Shown: positions 1 to 12,347, counted from the first letter of the stretch. The stretch: DNA of 64,000 nt from Ignavibacteria bacterium (GCA_016191145.1 JACPPD010000003.1:248001-312000), one strand, 5' to 3'. Notes: generated by a model from the letters alone, not told the origin. Program-made: numbers and translations.

Positions 1-221
1 CAAATCACAGCCAGCTTGAGACAATGAAAGATGTCAGTGTAGACATTCACTCAATGGCTGACGCACTTGTTGGTGAAACATCGGATCTGATTAAGCGCAA
101 GGTTGAGATGGCAATTGCTGAAGCCCTTGCCAGCGATGAAAACGTGAAACGCGTTGTTTCAGACAAGGTTGCCGAAAAGATTATCATCGCTATGCGTCAG
201 GCATTTCCCGAACGTTCATAA
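1..221 (+). CDS. C-terminal part of an unidentified protein, truncated by the window edge
   Basis: Frame 3 is open from the window edge (NHSQLET-MKDVSVDIHS...AFPERS*) to the stop at 221, so the listed ATG at 24 may be internal. Confidence 0.45.
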   Translation, partial: NHSQLETMKDVSVDIHSMADALVGETSDLIKRKVEMAIAEALASDENVKRVVSDKVAEKIIIAMRQAFPERS

Positions 222-246
222 GTAACTTCAAAACACGAAACCTGTC

Positions 247-282
247 ATAACGCCGTGGTACAGTCCCGTATCACGGCGTTAT
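247..282. other. Inverted repeat / strong hairpin just upstream of the PorU-like gene
   Basis: ATAACGCCGTGGTAC - AGTCCC - GTATCACGGCGTTAT; 15-bp arms with one mismatch, 6-nt loop, ending 7 nt before the ATG at 290. Confidence 0.7.
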
Positions 283-289
283 TCGTTAC

Positions 290-3200
290 ATGAGTTCTGC
301 TACACGTTTCCTTTCGCTGATTCTTCTCCCGATGTTTTCGGTAGGGATGATTCGTGCCCAGAGTGGGGGGAGCACCATGCTCACGTTTAATAACAAGCAG
401 CATACATACAGGCCGGGCGAACATTTGTACAGGCAAATTGATGTTCCCACGTTTGTTGATTTGAAGTGCACTCTAACCGTCCACACGTGGCTGCCGCGTG
501 CAGAATACTTTGATACAGTTGATTACGAAGTCTCTGCAACTGTGCGCCCCTTCGGTACCAGGGCGCGTGCTCCTGTGGCGCTTGTAGACGTCAATCCAAC
601 AAGGGTTTACAACGGAATGCGCTTCACCGCGGATTCGATTTCTGTATCAGTATCGTGGGGTGTTCCTTCTGTACAACCTGTGCCGGTAGTAGCCGGCGGA
701 CAATGGTACGATCCGGAAACACCTTATGCGCGAGTCAGGACAAAGCGTGATGGCGTGGCATTCATCGCAGCCGAAGATATTCTGCCACTGAATCAGCGCT
801 TCAGAGGAGTGAACATCAGCAATCTTGCATTGATTTGGAAGGGGGCTGAACAGTATATCGCAATCATAGATTCAGATAATAGCAATACATTTACAATATC
901 CGATACAATTCTCTTTCAGGGCCGAAGGCCAGTAGGAGATTCAACATTTTTTTATTCGATGACTGACTCCGTGTCGGTTTTTTTTCTTACCACGCGTACC
1001 GTCGGAGAACGCTTGCGCCTTAACCGTATAGGGAGCACCAATCCTTCGGCAGTCGTCGATAGGCTGTCCATTGAAGAACACGTTGAGCTCGATACCGGCT
1101 ATTATCACCTTGGCAGTGCGTACCAAGAGGATTATGGTGAATTCAATACCGACCTTGTGTGGCTTGAAGGTTTTTACTGGGAGCGGCTGAATGCAAATGC
1201 ATATCAGAAAGGAATTAATCGGTACCTGTTAACGCCTGCGCCAGGTGGCAATGTTTCATTCTCAGTTCTGTACGCTACCTCTACCGACGTTCAATCTGCG
1301 AATCCCGATACCAGAGCTGATTTCATCGTAAACGGGTATCAGCAGAAATTTCTCGCGTCTGATGGGTTCGACAAACGTAGAATAACTATTGATGCTTCGA
1401 CAGCCGACGTTGTAAGCGGACAGCAGTCGTTTGCGCTGTATTCTACTGGTATCGATTCTGTTCGGCTGAAGCTCGGATATATTTCCGACGTTTTGCTCGA
1501 TGCATTCGAAATTCAAGGCGACGTATTGCCGGTGCTGGACAGCGGACGCCTGAATGCACGCGTAGGAAAAATGGATGCACCCTATTCGTTGACAGTATCT
1601 AACGCATCATCCCCCGGATATCTGATTGACACAACAAATAAAACGTGGGCGCCCCTTTACACATCCGACGCTGGCAGAGTAATACGTGCGGGTTTATCGC
1701 CACGAGACAGAGCCTGGAGTACAGACGCGCTTACCCAGGGACTGTGGCGCGCTACAGCAACGATAGATAATTCGGTAGTCGAGGTTGATAGCCTTCAGAA
1801 TTTTCTGCTGGCTGTCAAGGGTAGTACCGACAATATCCCTGTAGTAACAATGTTTACTAATGCCGACGATCTTGCAGGTAAGATTGCAGAACTGCCCGCC
1901 AACACAGCTTGTGTTGTGATGAATGCGGGCGGTGCGGTTACCGGCAATCTGCAGAGTTCCATGGCATCAAAGAAACTCACTGTTCCCACTGAGTCAAATT
2001 GGGTAGTGGCAGGTATAGTCTCGAGTACTTCAGCATTTGGCAGTTCAAACGGAATTAAACCGTTTGGCACAACGCTTCGAGCGCGCTATTCGCCTGCCCC
2101 TTTCAAAGAACTTCGTGCAGATCTTCCGGCTTCGGAGTCAGGTCTTCTCTTCCTTGCCGATGGCACTGGGCTCGAGCATGCTCGTGTTGAGCAGGCAAAC
2201 TTGAATAATCTCGGTGCAGTTACCAGCCAAACAGATATGTTTATTATCACGTACAAGACCCATCGCGAGCAGGCTGAGCGCCTTGCCCAGCATCGCCGTA
2301 AAACGAATGGAGTTAATGTCCGTGTTGTTGATATCGATGACGTTATTGATGAATTTGGTTATGGTTTCAGAAGCCCCGAGGGACTGAGGCAGTACTTATG
2401 GCATGCTTACAGCACAGCAGCGGCGCCTAAACCGAAGTATGTGATTTTGTTCGGCAGTGCATCGTGGGATCCGCGCCTTGCTGTTAAGGGCGGGAACGTG
2501 AACGCACGATTGCCAGACCAAATCCCAACCTACGGTAGGCCCTCTTCCGATTATTATTTCAGCATGCTTGACGATCCCAAAGACTATGGAGTCCCAGAAG
2601 TAATTGTCGGCCGTATTCCCGCACTACTAAAGGAACACGGCGTAGCCGTCGTGGATAAAATTATTAGTCACGATACAACTGTGTTCCAACCATGGATGCG
2701 CCGGTGGATGTTTGTCGGAGGAGGATCGGAGGGTGAAGGGTTGTGTGATACATACAAATACATGCTCAAAGATCCTTTTGAAACAGGGATAACATTTACC
2801 GATCCTCCATTGTGTTTGGATACTGTGACCTTATGCAAATATGAAGCGCCTCCCAATGCGGGTTTTTACCTGAGGCAGGAAATCAATAAGGGTTTACAAT
2901 GGATGAACTATTTCGGTCATGGCGCCTTGGAGATTTTCGATATAACTGGTTGGGAACCAAATGAGCTGGCTAATCCCGGCAGGTACGGTGTTCTTGCAAC
3001 ATATTCGTGCCAGACCGGAGCCTATTCCAACCCAAGCAAACTCAGCAAGAACGGTCAGTACGTTACTGAACCCAATAAGGGATTTGTTGCTGCTGTTGGC
3101 GGAACAGGATGGGGAAGAGTTGCAACACTGACGTTCCTGTTGTACAAGATTCACGAAAATCTGCGCGACACAAGTGTGTCCACGATGTTCCGCTTCCTTG

Positions 3201-5893
3201 GTGATTTGTACTACGCGTCAAAAGTTGAATTTGCCTATCGTGGCGATCAGGATGGCCTCAACGCACTGCAGCAGAATTGCCTTCTGGGCGACCCGCTTTT
3301 GAGAATACGAATAGATACATTGGTCAATGTTTTTCTGCGGCAGGAAGATGTTACCGTAACAAATAAGAATGGCTCGACGGAACTCACCGATGCAGATTCT
3401 CTGGGATACGTTAACGTTATGCTTAACAACAGCGGCATTGGTACCGAAGCTCCCTTTGTTGTTTCGTTAAAGCATACATACACAAATTTCGACACTACCA
3501 CTCAGCAGATCGTCAGTGGCATTTGTGTTGGATCGAGGATTGTATTTCCGGTTCCCATTTTTGGGAAACCCGGAACACACACCATTGAAATCAATGCAGA
3601 TGCAGAGTATGTCTTGGATGGCGATACGTTGGACAATAAAGTCATAACTTCGTTTACTGTACTCCCCCAGGCGCTTCTACCATTGGACCCAGTGAGCCAT
3701 GGAGCAGTTACCCGAAGCAATTGGTTCGTTCGCGTGCTGGATCCAACTGATAAGGCAAATACTGTTCAGTTTGCAGTATGCGACGAACAGTCGCTGAAGC
3801 CGGAAAACATCCTGCTGCCATCGATGCCATCGGAAATCACACGCGACCGAAGCATCGTTGATTGGAAAACAACTGTTGCCAGAGACCTTCCCCTGGGACC
3901 GGCGTGGATTGCTGCATGGTTGACGTTTGAGGAAACGCAACAGTCGTCCGCTGTTATGTGGATTCCAATAACGATCACCGATGCAAAACCGGCATATACA
4001 GCAAGAGTATATGCAAATCTGATGAATGCCGATACACCGGATTCTTTGCAGTTAGATTCTGTAAACAATGTATACCGGCTTTCCGCACGTCAGCATACCA
4101 TCTACGTCCGCTCGAGTGGCTTATCCACGCCAAATGTTGATGTCCAACCAGTTCTTGAATTTCGTGTAGATGACAAGGTTTACCTCAAGAATCCATTTCT
4201 TCGGGGTATCAATCTGATGGTGATGAATGAAATCGACACTGTTCCGTATGCGTTCCGATGGTACGATACGTACTTCGATCCATACCCGCCCGAAGTTGGG
4301 TATAACGGTACAACGTCCGACCTCATTCGATTCTTGCGCGACTCTGTGACTACTGCTGACCGCGTGGCCTTTGCAGCGAGTAAGGAGTCGTTCTCAGGTT
4401 TTAAAAAAGATGATAATCTCGACTCGCTCAAAGAAATTCTTGGGTTGTATGGATCGAGGTTTGCAGATTCGCTCGACTCAGCCTCTTCGTGGGCAATGGT
4501 TGGGCAGCGTGGTATGCGTCCCGGTGAAGCCGCAGAATTATGGAAGGCAGCACCAGATTCCATTGTTACACTCATTACTTCTTTGCCATTTTATGCCCGG
4601 TCGGGTAAGGTTTCTACCGACTGGATTTTTGCAGGCAGTTCGTGGGACAGCGTTTGGTTGGAGCAATCGCAGAGCGGTGTGCAGTCTTCGATTGTCGGGA
4701 AAATGCTAGACGGCTCGGAAAGAGCCTTTAAGGATTTTTCAGACAGTTCAATTGTATGGCGGCCTGATACATCGCAGCAGTCTCCGCAGATGATACGGAT
4801 TCTGTGGAAACTCAATCATGTTGGCGGCGACACCGCTTCGGCCAGAGTGAGTGCCGCATATGTTTCGTTTACACCAGCTCATGAATGGATTCTCGAGCAA
4901 GACAACATCACACTCACACAGCCCGAAGTGTTAAGGGGCGACACAGCGTATCTGCGAGTGTTGGTTCGGAATGCAGACATACGGAATTCGACGCCACCTT
5001 CTCAAATGACGGTTACCGTCGATGGAACGTCGGCTGGTGCAATAGCATATCGCGGAAATACAACGATTGGACCAATTTCAGCCGACGATTCCCTTGGCGT
5101 TGTTGTTGCTATTCCAACAATAGCGGCAGGTTCGCAATCGAATGTTTCCGTCGTCTTCGACGAAAACCGCGAACAGTATCAGTTCTATACATACAACGAT
5201 AGAAGAGCAATTATACTTACTGTAAAAGAAGACAATACACCGCCAACAATTGCAGTGCAGGCCGACGGCAAGGATGTTACTCAGGGAGCTTATGTTCTGC
5301 GGAATGCGTTCATAGAGATACTGCTAAAGGACAATTCACAGCTTCCGATTAACGATTCAAACAGACTAGTAGTATTTATAAATGGAGATAGAATCAGAAC
5401 GTCGAATACGACAGATTACAAATGGTTAACATCGCAATCAACAGCGGAAGCATATCCGGGTAGCAACGTTAGGGCAGCGCTTCAGTTCAGATATCCACTC
5501 GAAATGGGGCAGAACAACGTTATCGTCCGGTCAAGCGACGCAACGGGAAATGAACAAGAATTCGAAACACAGTTGTGGACCACTGACAACAACGAAGTTG
5601 AGTCTGTGTCTGCATCTCCTACTCCAACATCGGGTCCCATTCGCTTTTTCGTTGTACTCAAAACAGATAGATCTGAAACCAGCGGCACCATTGAAATCTT
5701 CGATCTCAACGGCAGGAGGGTAAGGTCGTTGAATACTACGCTGTCTGTGGGTACCTCTGTAGTCGAATGGGATGGACTTGGTGACGACGGCCAGTCCATG
5801 CCCACGGGCATGTATGTGTATCATTTGCGAATGGACGATGCGACTGGTGCGCCCCTTTCAAAAGTATCGGGCAACCTGATGATCCTACGTTAA
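290..5893 (+). CDS. porU: PorU-like T9SS C-terminal signal peptidase / gingipain-type peptidase C25 family protein
   Basis: 1867 aa with signal peptide (MSSATRFLSLILLPMFSVGMIRAQ), C25-like motifs (YFGHGALEIF, LATYSCQTG, GFVAAVGGTGWGR) and a FlgD-Ig-like C-terminus (IEIFDLNGRRVRSL...MPTGMYVYHLRM). Confidence 0.75.
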   Translation: MSSATRFLSLILLPMFSVGMIRAQSGGSTMLTFNNKQHTYRPGEHLYRQIDVPTFVDLKCTLTVHTWLPRAEYFDTVDYEVSATVRPFGTRARAPVALVDVNPTRVYNGMRFTADSISVSVSWGVPSVQPVPVVAGGQWYDPETPYARVRTKRDGVAFIAAEDILPLNQRFRGVNISNLALIWKGAEQYIAIIDSDNSNTFTISDTILFQGRRPVGDSTFFYSMTDSVSVFFLTTRTVGERLRLNRIGSTNPSAVVDRLSIEEHVELDTGYYHLGSAYQEDYGEFNTDLVWLEGFYWERLNANAYQKGINRYLLTPAPGGNVSFSVLYATSTDVQSANPDTRADFIVNGYQQKFLASDGFDKRRITIDASTADVVSGQQSFALYSTGIDSVRLKLGYISDVLLDAFEIQGDVLPVLDSGRLNARVGKMDAPYSLTVSNASSPGYLIDTTNKTWAPLYTSDAGRVIRAGLSPRDRAWSTDALTQGLWRATATIDNSVVEVDSLQNFLLAVKGSTDNIPVVTMFTNADDLAGKIAELPANTACVVMNAGGAVTGNLQSSMASKKLTVPTESNWVVAGIVSSTSAFGSSNGIKPFGTTLRARYSPAPFKELRADLPASESGLLFLADGTGLEHARVEQANLNNLGAVTSQTDMFIITYKTHREQAERLAQHRRKTNGVNVRVVDIDDVIDEFGYGFRSPEGLRQYLWHAYSTAAAPKPKYVILFGSASWDPRLAVKGGNVNARLPDQIPTYGRPSSDYYFSMLDDPKDYGVPEVIVGRIPALLKEHGVAVVDKIISHDTTVFQPWMRRWMFVGGGSEGEGLCDTYKYMLKDPFETGITFTDPPLCLDTVTLCKYEAPPNAGFYLRQEINKGLQWMNYFGHGALEIFDITGWEPNELANPGRYGVLATYSCQTGAYSNPSKLSKNGQYVTEPNKGFVAAVGGTGWGRVATLTFLLYKIHENLRDTSVSTMFRFLGDLYYASKVEFAYRGDQDGLNALQQNCLLGDPLLRIRIDTLVNVFLRQEDVTVTNKNGSTELTDADSLGYVNVMLNNSGIGTEAPFVVSLKHTYTNFDTTTQQIVSGICVGSRIVFPVPIFGKPGTHTIEINADAEYVLDGDTLDNKVITSFTVLPQALLPLDPVSHGAVTRSNWFVRVLDPTDKANTVQFAVCDEQSLKPENILLPSMPSEITRDRSIVDWKTTVARDLPLGPAWIAAWLTFEETQQSSAVMWIPITITDAKPAYTARVYANLMNADTPDSLQLDSVNNVYRLSARQHTIYVRSSGLSTPNVDVQPVLEFRVDDKVYLKNPFLRGINLMVMNEIDTVPYAFRWYDTYFDPYPPEVGYNGTTSDLIRFLRDSVTTADRVAFAASKESFSGFKKDDNLDSLKEILGLYGSRFADSLDSASSWAMVGQRGMRPGEAAELWKAAPDSIVTLITSLPFYARSGKVSTDWIFAGSSWDSVWLEQSQSGVQSSIVGKMLDGSERAFKDFSDSSIVWRPDTSQQSPQMIRILWKLNHVGGDTASARVSAAYVSFTPAHEWILEQDNITLTQPEVLRGDTAYLRVLVRNADIRNSTPPSQMTVTVDGTSAGAIAYRGNTTIGPISADDSLGVVVAIPTIAAGSQSNVSVVFDENREQYQFYTYNDRRAIILTVKEDNTPPTIAVQADGKDVTQGAYVLRNAFIEILLKDNSQLPINDSNRLVVFINGDRIRTSNTTDYKWLTSQSTAEAYPGSNVRAALQFRYPLEMGQNNVIVRSSDATGNEQEFETQLWTTDNNEVESVSASPTPTSGPIRFFVVLKTDRSETSGTIEIFDLNGRRVRSLNTTLSVGTSVVEWDGLGDDGQSMPTGMYVYHLRMDDATGAPLSKVSGNLMILR

Positions 5894-5938
5894 AGAGGCC
5901 AGAAACACAGGGCGTTCTTGCGTATTTTCGCAGGATAT

Positions 5939-8392
5939 ATGGCACTGACAAATGAACGTATCCTGCCCGTCCTCATGGAGGACGAAATGCGGGACTCCTA
6001 CCTCGATTATTCCATGTCCGTTATTGTCTCGCGCGCTCTTCCAGACGTGCGGGATGGGATGAAGCCAGTTCACAGGCGCATCCTGTATGCGATGTACGAG
6101 CTGGGTATGACTCCCAATAGAGCGTATAAGAAAAGCGCTCGTATCGTTGGGGAGGTGCTGGGTAAATATCACCCACATGGCGACAGTGCAGTGTATGATT
6201 CAATGGTACGCCTTGCGCAGCCGTGGTCGATGCGTTATATGCTGGTAGACGGGCAGGGCAACTTCGGATCCGTCGACGGTGACTCGCCTGCGGCGATGCG
6301 TTATACCGAGGCACGCATGCACGCGCACGCTATGGAAGTGATGCGCGACATCGACAAGAACACGGTTAACTTTCGTTCGAATTTCGACGATTCTCTTCAA
6401 GAACCGTCTGTCCTCCCAACAGTTCTCCCAACACTGTTACTCAACGGCGCCAACGGTATTGCCGTTGGCATGGCCACGAACATCCCACCCCACAATCTCC
6501 GCGAAATCGTTAACGGCATTACGGCTGTAATCGATGATCCGACGATTACAACAGAGGAGCTGATGGGTCATGTTTCGGCTCCAGACTTTCCAACGGGCGG
6601 CATCATCTACGGGTACGAAGGAGTTCGGCTGGCGTACACATCGGGAAGGGGCAAGATTCTCGTTCGTGCCAAGGCTGCAATTGAAGCCAACAAGCAGGGG
6701 AAAGAAAGCATCATCATCACCGAGCTGCCCTATCAGGTAAGCAAGGCTGGGTTGATTGAAAAAATCGCCGACCTGGTTAAGTCAAAAGCGATCGACGACA
6801 TCAGCGACATCAGAGATGAAAGTGATCGAGACGGACTGCGCGTTGTGATTGAACTGAAACGCGATGGCGTGCCCATGGTTGTGCTTAACAACCTGTACAA
6901 GCACACACAGATGCAGGTAACCTTTGGCGTAATCATGCTTGCCCTGGTAAATGGGCGTCCGCGAGTACTAACGCTGAAGGAGATGATTGAAGAGTTCGTG
7001 AAACACCGCAACGAAGTGGTTGTTCGGAGAACTCAGTTCGACCTGGATGCCGCCGAGAAGCGCGCACACTTGTTGGAAGGCTTCATCATTGCTCTTGATA
7101 ATATTGATGAAGTTATCAAAACAATTAAAGAATCGAACGATGTGCCCATGGCGTCCGATAGGCTCCAAAAGAAATTTGGACTGTCGGAAGTGCAAGCCAA
7201 GGCCATCCTCGATATGCGATTGCATCGTTTGACGGGTTTGGAACGCGAGAAAGTTCAGGCTGAATACAGAGAGGTAATAGAAACAATAGAGCGCCTGAGG
7301 AATCTTCTGTCTTCGACTGAAATGCAACTATTGGTGATCAAAGAGGAACTGCGGGAACTCTCCGCTAAATATGGCGATGAACGGCGCACACTGGTTATCC
7401 ATGATGCTAAGAGCTTTACGCTTGAAGACATGATAGCCGACGAAGAAGTGATTATCACGATTTCTCATAACGGATATATCAAGCGTACGCCGGTAACAAC
7501 ATACAGACGGCAGAATAAGGGCGGAAGGGGCGTTTCGGGCGCCGGTACCTACGATGATGATTATGTGGAACACGTGTTTCGGACGTCGACGCATCACTAC
7601 CTCCTGTTCTTTACCGATCGGGGCAGAGTATATCGTATCAAAGTTTACGATATTCCCGAAGGATCCAGAAATGCAAAGGGTCGTTCACTGGCAAACGTTA
7701 TCCAAAAGCATTCAGACGAAAAGGTCACGGCCTATCTCCCCGTTACGGATTTTGAAAAGGAAGATGCTTTTATCTTTATGGTCACGAAATCGGGCACTGT
7801 TAAGAAGAGCACTCTATCGGATTTCGCCAACGTTCGAGCTAACGGTATCATTGCCATCAACCTCGATACAGACGACAGGCTGATTGACGCACGGCTCACC
7901 GATGGTACAATGGAAATATTAATCGGCTCATCGGCCGGACTCGCTGTGAGGTTTCACGAAACTGATGTACGGTCTATGGGACGCACGGCTGCAGGCGTGC
8001 GAGGCATATCGCTGGATGAAGGACACAGTGTTATTTCGCTTACAGCAGTAAGGTTTGCAGATGCTCAGGTAATTGTGGTAGGAGAGCGCGGGTACGGCAA
8101 ACGAACTGTGGTACAGGATTTCAGAAAAACACGCCGAGGCGCAAAAGGCGTCATCGCAATGAACATCACTGAAAAGACTGGAAAGATCTGTGCCATACTC
8201 GAAGTTAAAGATGTTGAGGATCTGGTTGTAATTACCGAAAACGGCATTTTGATTAGACAACCTGTCAAGGACATCCGCCTGTCGGGACGAAACACACAGG
8301 GCGTAAGACTCATTAGGCTTGAAGAAGGTGATGCCATTGCCGACATTACTACGGTTAACAGGGAAGAAGACGAAGGGAACGGCGAGGAGTGA
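5939..8392 (+). CDS. gyrA: DNA gyrase subunit A
   Basis: [44 protein letters not shown]... and C-terminal beta-pinwheel repeats; start likely at [10 protein letters not shown] (5939) rather than 5918. Confidence 0.97.
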   Translation: MALTNERILPVLMEDEMRDSYLDYSMSVIVSRALPDVRDGMKPVHRRILYAMYELGMTPNRAYKKSARIVGEVLGKYHPHGDSAVYDSMVRLAQPWSMRYMLVDGQGNFGSVDGDSPAAMRYTEARMHAHAMEVMRDIDKNTVNFRSNFDDSLQEPSVLPTVLPTLLLNGANGIAVGMATNIPPHNLREIVNGITAVIDDPTITTEELMGHVSAPDFPTGGIIYGYEGVRLAYTSGRGKILVRAKAAIEANKQGKESIIITELPYQVSKAGLIEKIADLVKSKAIDDISDIRDESDRDGLRVVIELKRDGVPMVVLNNLYKHTQMQVTFGVIMLALVNGRPRVLTLKEMIEEFVKHRNEVVVRRTQFDLDAAEKRAHLLEGFIIALDNIDEVIKTIKESNDVPMASDRLQKKFGLSEVQAKAILDMRLHRLTGLEREKVQAEYREVIETIERLRNLLSSTEMQLLVIKEELRELSAKYGDERRTLVIHDAKSFTLEDMIADEEVIITISHNGYIKRTPVTTYRRQNKGGRGVSGAGTYDDDYVEHVFRTSTHHYLLFFTDRGRVYRIKVYDIPEGSRNAKGRSLANVIQKHSDEKVTAYLPVTDFEKEDAFIFMVTKSGTVKKSTLSDFANVRANGIIAINLDTDDRLIDARLTDGTMEILIGSSAGLAVRFHETDVRSMGRTAAGVRGISLDEGHSVISLTAVRFADAQVIVVGERGYGKRTVVQDFRKTRRGAKGVIAMNITEKTGKICAILEVKDVEDLVVITENGILIRQPVKDIRLSGRNTQGVRLIRLEEGDAIADITTVNREEDEGNGEE

Positions 8393-10434
8393 ACGCAGGG
8401 GCATTCGGGGACTCGCGTACGCGTAGCCAATGGTCCTTTGCCATCGCCATAGTTTTTGTCTGCCTCTTTGCTCCGTCTCTCCATGCTGTCCAGGATACCA
8501 TTAGCCCACCGCATACCGACACGCACGACAGCTCTTTTGCCGAGCGTGTGGTGGAATCATCAGATTCGTTAACCACTCCACTGCTAACGATGGGATCTCT
8601 TGTTGCAATGATGCCAAGCGATTCACCTGGGCTGTCGGCGTTTTCGATAACTAAGTTTAACAGACGCACCATCCGATACCAAACAATGGGCGAGCTGCTT
8701 GCGCGCGGTACACCATACATGCCTCTTTCCCAAGGAGGATACGGACAGCAGGATGCGATTTCGGTGCTGGGAGGCTCGAACGTTGATTTGAGCGTCTCAT
8801 CCAACGGGCGGCCGCTCTTTGAACCGTGGTCTCAGCAATACAATCTTGCACAAGCGCCACCGGACGGCACGGAAAGCATTGAGATTTTAACCGGCGCACA
8901 TGCAATAGGCTTGGGCTCTACGCTTTCCCTAAGTGCAGTGAATATGCAGGACATGCAGCACAACACACCTACGCCGTTCTCTCAACTGTGGTATGGGCAG
9001 GGAGGGGGCGACTTCATCGCTGCAGATGTGTCCTTCTCTCAAAATGTTGCTCCTGGTTTGAATGCATCTGTCGGTGTGCGGCGTTCAGGCTCTCCCGGCC
9101 GATATACTAACACAGACTTTGATATTTGGAATTTGCGTATGGCTCTTCGTTATACAGTGGATACTCTGAATCATTTTGGATTATCATATTCTTTAGCATC
9201 GCAGAACACACAATTATGGGGAGGTTTGCGGACGATAATCCCGCTTGATCAATTAACGGAAAGAACAGCTCCCACAGTATTCAACGGCTTAAAAGATGAA
9301 TCCCGCCGTCACGATGTAACACTCACAGCAACCCATTTCTTTACTGCAGAGCGCACACAATCAATTACAGCACAGGTGTATGCATCAACTAACGACATGC
9401 TGAGAATCCGCGATTCAACACTGTATACATCTCCGACCGACACAATTGGCAAGATCACATTTTCATCTCGGCATTACGGAGCGCTTGTGCGCAGCGAACA
9501 TCATGTTAAAGATGTTACGCTAAATCTTGGCGCTGGCATCGATGCAGTTCTGCTTGATTCTACTGTTTACAACAGCGCAGTAAACGACTATCGCCCACAG
9601 CTCTTTGCACACCTTACTCTCCCGGTTTCTTCGTTTACGCTCTTCGCAGCGGGTAGGGCGACAATCGTAAATAATACAATTTTGTCGGGAGCCGGATTTG
9701 GGCTGTCCTGGAAATCTGCAGGCACTTCCCTGATACTCGATGCTTCTACCATTCAACGTGCACCGACTCCTGCTGAGGGACTTTCGCTACTACCGGAGCG
9801 TCAGTCTGTGCTTTCGTTCTCTTTCAAAGGTCGTTCATCATTAATTGACGTCGGCGCCATTGTATTCTACAGAGTTGACGATGCGCCGTTGATAACGTTG
9901 ACGGATCGGGATTCACGTCAGCAGATTCGAAAGACGACAACGTTCAACGGTCAGGCTCAGTCGATTGGAGGGGCCTACGTGTATGCAACCATCAGGACGG
10001 GGACGATCATCGAAGAGAAAGGAATTGGATCCGGACGCGGTTGGTGGCTTGAATTTCAACCGTTGATCCGGTCGCATTATCAGCCCAACGCCACAGATTC
10101 CACTAGACGTTTCCCATTACTGCTGGGTGAGCTGTCAGCATCGTTCGTGTACCAGACAGGACTGAATAGTATTCGTCTGGGCCTAACAGGAAAGGTTATA
10201 TCGCCAATGGCTTCTGTTCAATACGTGCCTTTAACATGGACGTACACATCTCCCGCAGACGTTCAGAGCTGGGCAGTCAACGGACTAGATGCGTTTTTGC
10301 AGGCGAGCTTGGGGAACGCATCGGTAAGAATAGCCTACGAAAATATTTTTGCGCAACGCTGGTACACTACTGCGATTGCCCCCTACATCATCCGCGACAT
10401 TAGGTTTTCTGTAACATGGTCATTTTTTGATTAG
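8389..10434 (+). CDS. TonB-dependent receptor/porin-like outer membrane beta-barrel protein
   Basis: Signal peptide, plug-like segment ([30 protein letters not shown]...[17 protein letters not shown]), alternating beta-strand pattern, aromatic C-terminus (SVTWSFFD). GTG start overlaps the gyrA stop. Confidence 0.7.
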   Translation: MNAGAFGDSRTRSQWSFAIAIVFVCLFAPSLHAVQDTISPPHTDTHDSSFAERVVESSDSLTTPLLTMGSLVAMMPSDSPGLSAFSITKFNRRTIRYQTMGELLARGTPYMPLSQGGYGQQDAISVLGGSNVDLSVSSNGRPLFEPWSQQYNLAQAPPDGTESIEILTGAHAIGLGSTLSLSAVNMQDMQHNTPTPFSQLWYGQGGGDFIAADVSFSQNVAPGLNASVGVRRSGSPGRYTNTDFDIWNLRMALRYTVDTLNHFGLSYSLASQNTQLWGGLRTIIPLDQLTERTAPTVFNGLKDESRRHDVTLTATHFFTAERTQSITAQVYASTNDMLRIRDSTLYTSPTDTIGKITFSSRHYGALVRSEHHVKDVTLNLGAGIDAVLLDSTVYNSAVNDYRPQLFAHLTLPVSSFTLFAAGRATIVNNTILSGAGFGLSWKSAGTSLILDASTIQRAPTPAEGLSLLPERQSVLSFSFKGRSSLIDVGAIVFYRVDDAPLITLTDRDSRQQIRKTTTFNGQAQSIGGAYVYATIRTGTIIEEKGIGSGRGWWLEFQPLIRSHYQPNATDSTRRFPLLLGELSASFVYQTGLNSIRLGLTGKVISPMASVQYVPLTWTYTSPADVQSWAVNGLDAFLQASLGNASVRIAYENIFAQRWYTTAIAPYIIRDIRFSVTWSFFD

Positions 10435-10449
10435 GTTACAGTTACTACA

Positions 10450-12318
10450 ATGGTAATGTCTTCGACGATTCCCCGCATGTTTTTAGAAGTATGCAGCAGG
10501 TTCTCTGGTAAGCCTGAAAAAATTGCTTATGCAAAAAAGTCAGATGGGAAGTGGACCACATTTTCACACGACGAGCTGCGCGACGAAGTCGAATGTTTAG
10601 CTCTAGGCTTGCTTCAGCTTGGAATTGTTCCGGGTGAAAGAATTGGTATCGTAAGTGAAAACCGAACGGAGTGGGCTATTGCAGATTTTGCCATCACTGC
10701 GCTTGGCGCAGTAGACGTTCCCATATTCGCATCGCTCACTCCCGAGCAAGAAGCCTGGATTTTTCATGATTGCCAGATTCATTCCGTAATCGTGTCGACG
10801 GAGCTGCAATTGCGCAAGATTCTCCAAGTACGTGAACAGATACCATCGTTAAATACAATTATCATCATCAATCAGATAGATGATGTCACTCTTAACGAAA
10901 TCACCAGCAGATATGGAGTTGTGAACAATCCTGACGCAAGGAGGCTTGTAATCGGTTTTCGAGAAGTAGTTAATCTGGGGCGTATGGTATCGGACAAACA
11001 CGCTCGCAGGGAGAAATTCCAGACAATGGCCGAGCGTGTTAGACCAGAAGATTTACTAACGTTGATCTATACAAGCGGGACTACGGGGCATCCTAAGGGA
11101 GTGATGCTGACGCATAAAAATTTGACTTCAAACATTTCCGCTGCTGTAGATGCGTTTGACATCACGGACAACGACGTCTTTCTCAGCTACCTTCCAATGT
11201 GCCATTCGTACGAAAGAATGTCGGGCTACTACCTCGCATTTTATTGTGGCTCCACAACCTACATGGTTGATTCCATAGAATCTGTTGCCGAGTACATGCA
11301 TGAAGTGCGTCCAACTATTATGACGTCGGTGCCGCGACTTTTCGAGCGTATTCAAGCCAGGGTTCTGCGAGCCATCGAGAAGGATTCAGCACTGAAGCGG
11401 AAAATATTTCAATGGTCAATGGATGTAGGTAGTAAATATTATGATCAAACGAGAACGCGTGAGAAGGCAGCCGACGCCTTAACAAATATTCAGTACAGAC
11501 TGGCCGACAAGCTGGTGTTTTCCAAGGTCAGGGCACGCACAGGTGGAAGGCTTCGTTTTTTTATATCGGGCGGAGCGGCTCTGAACTTCGAAGTCGCAAA
11601 ATTTTTAGGTGTAATTGGACTCAAGGTTCTTGAAGGCTACGGTCTTACGGAAACTTCGCCAGTGCTGAGCATCAACAGAGACGGTGACGAGGAATTGGGA
11701 ACGGTTGGCAAGCCCCTTTCCAATGTGGAAATTAAAATTGCATCCGACGGTGAGATTTTGGCGCGTGGTCCAAACGTCATGAAGGGGTATTGGAATATGC
11801 CCGAAGAGACTGCAAATACCATTGACCGAGACGGGTGGATGCATACAGGTGACGTCGGCGAGTTCAATGAGCGTGGCAACCTGAAGATTACAGACAGAAA
11901 GAAGAACATTCTGATTACATCGGGAGGAAAAAATATTGCGCCTCAGCCAATCGAAGCTCTGCTGGTTCAAAGCCCACTGGTAGAGCAGGCCGTTCTCCTG
12001 GGAGATAAACGTGAATTTTGTACAGCACTGTTAGTTGTGGACAAGGAAGGGGCGAATGCATGGGCAAGTGCTATGAGCATTACGTTTGGCTCGTGGGAGC
12101 AGCTTGTACAATCAGAAGAGCTGCACAGCGCTATCGACGCCGATGTAAGACGGTTGCAACAGGGACTTTCAAAGTATGAAAAGGTCAGGCGTTTTTCCTT
12201 GCTTGCCGAACCGTTTACCGTCGAGAACGGCATGCTCACGCCAACACTTAAAGTCAGGCGCAATGCCGTAAGTAAACAGTATGCAGATTTAATTAATGAA
12301 ATGTACACGACCGCTTAA
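10450..12318 (+). CDS. Long-chain acyl-CoA synthetase (AMP-forming, FadD/FadD15-like)
   Basis: AMP-binding motifs LIYTSGTTGHPKGVMLTHKN, GYGLTETSPV, GWMHTGDVGEFNERGNLKITDRKKNILITSGGKNIAP. Confidence 0.93.
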   Translation: MVMSSTIPRMFLEVCSRFSGKPEKIAYAKKSDGKWTTFSHDELRDEVECLALGLLQLGIVPGERIGIVSENRTEWAIADFAITALGAVDVPIFASLTPEQEAWIFHDCQIHSVIVSTELQLRKILQVREQIPSLNTIIIINQIDDVTLNEITSRYGVVNNPDARRLVIGFREVVNLGRMVSDKHARREKFQTMAERVRPEDLLTLIYTSGTTGHPKGVMLTHKNLTSNISAAVDAFDITDNDVFLSYLPMCHSYERMSGYYLAFYCGSTTYMVDSIESVAEYMHEVRPTIMTSVPRLFERIQARVLRAIEKDSALKRKIFQWSMDVGSKYYDQTRTREKAADALTNIQYRLADKLVFSKVRARTGGRLRFFISGGAALNFEVAKFLGVIGLKVLEGYGLTETSPVLSINRDGDEELGTVGKPLSNVEIKIASDGEILARGPNVMKGYWNMPEETANTIDRDGWMHTGDVGEFNERGNLKITDRKKNILITSGGKNIAPQPIEALLVQSPLVEQAVLLGDKREFCTALLVVDKEGANAWASAMSITFGSWEQLVQSEELHSAIDADVRRLQQGLSKYEKVRRFSLLAEPFTVENGMLTPTLKVRRNAVSKQYADLINEMYTTA

Positions 12319-12347
12319 GCCGTACTGGTGCCAACGTTGCTAAGAAT

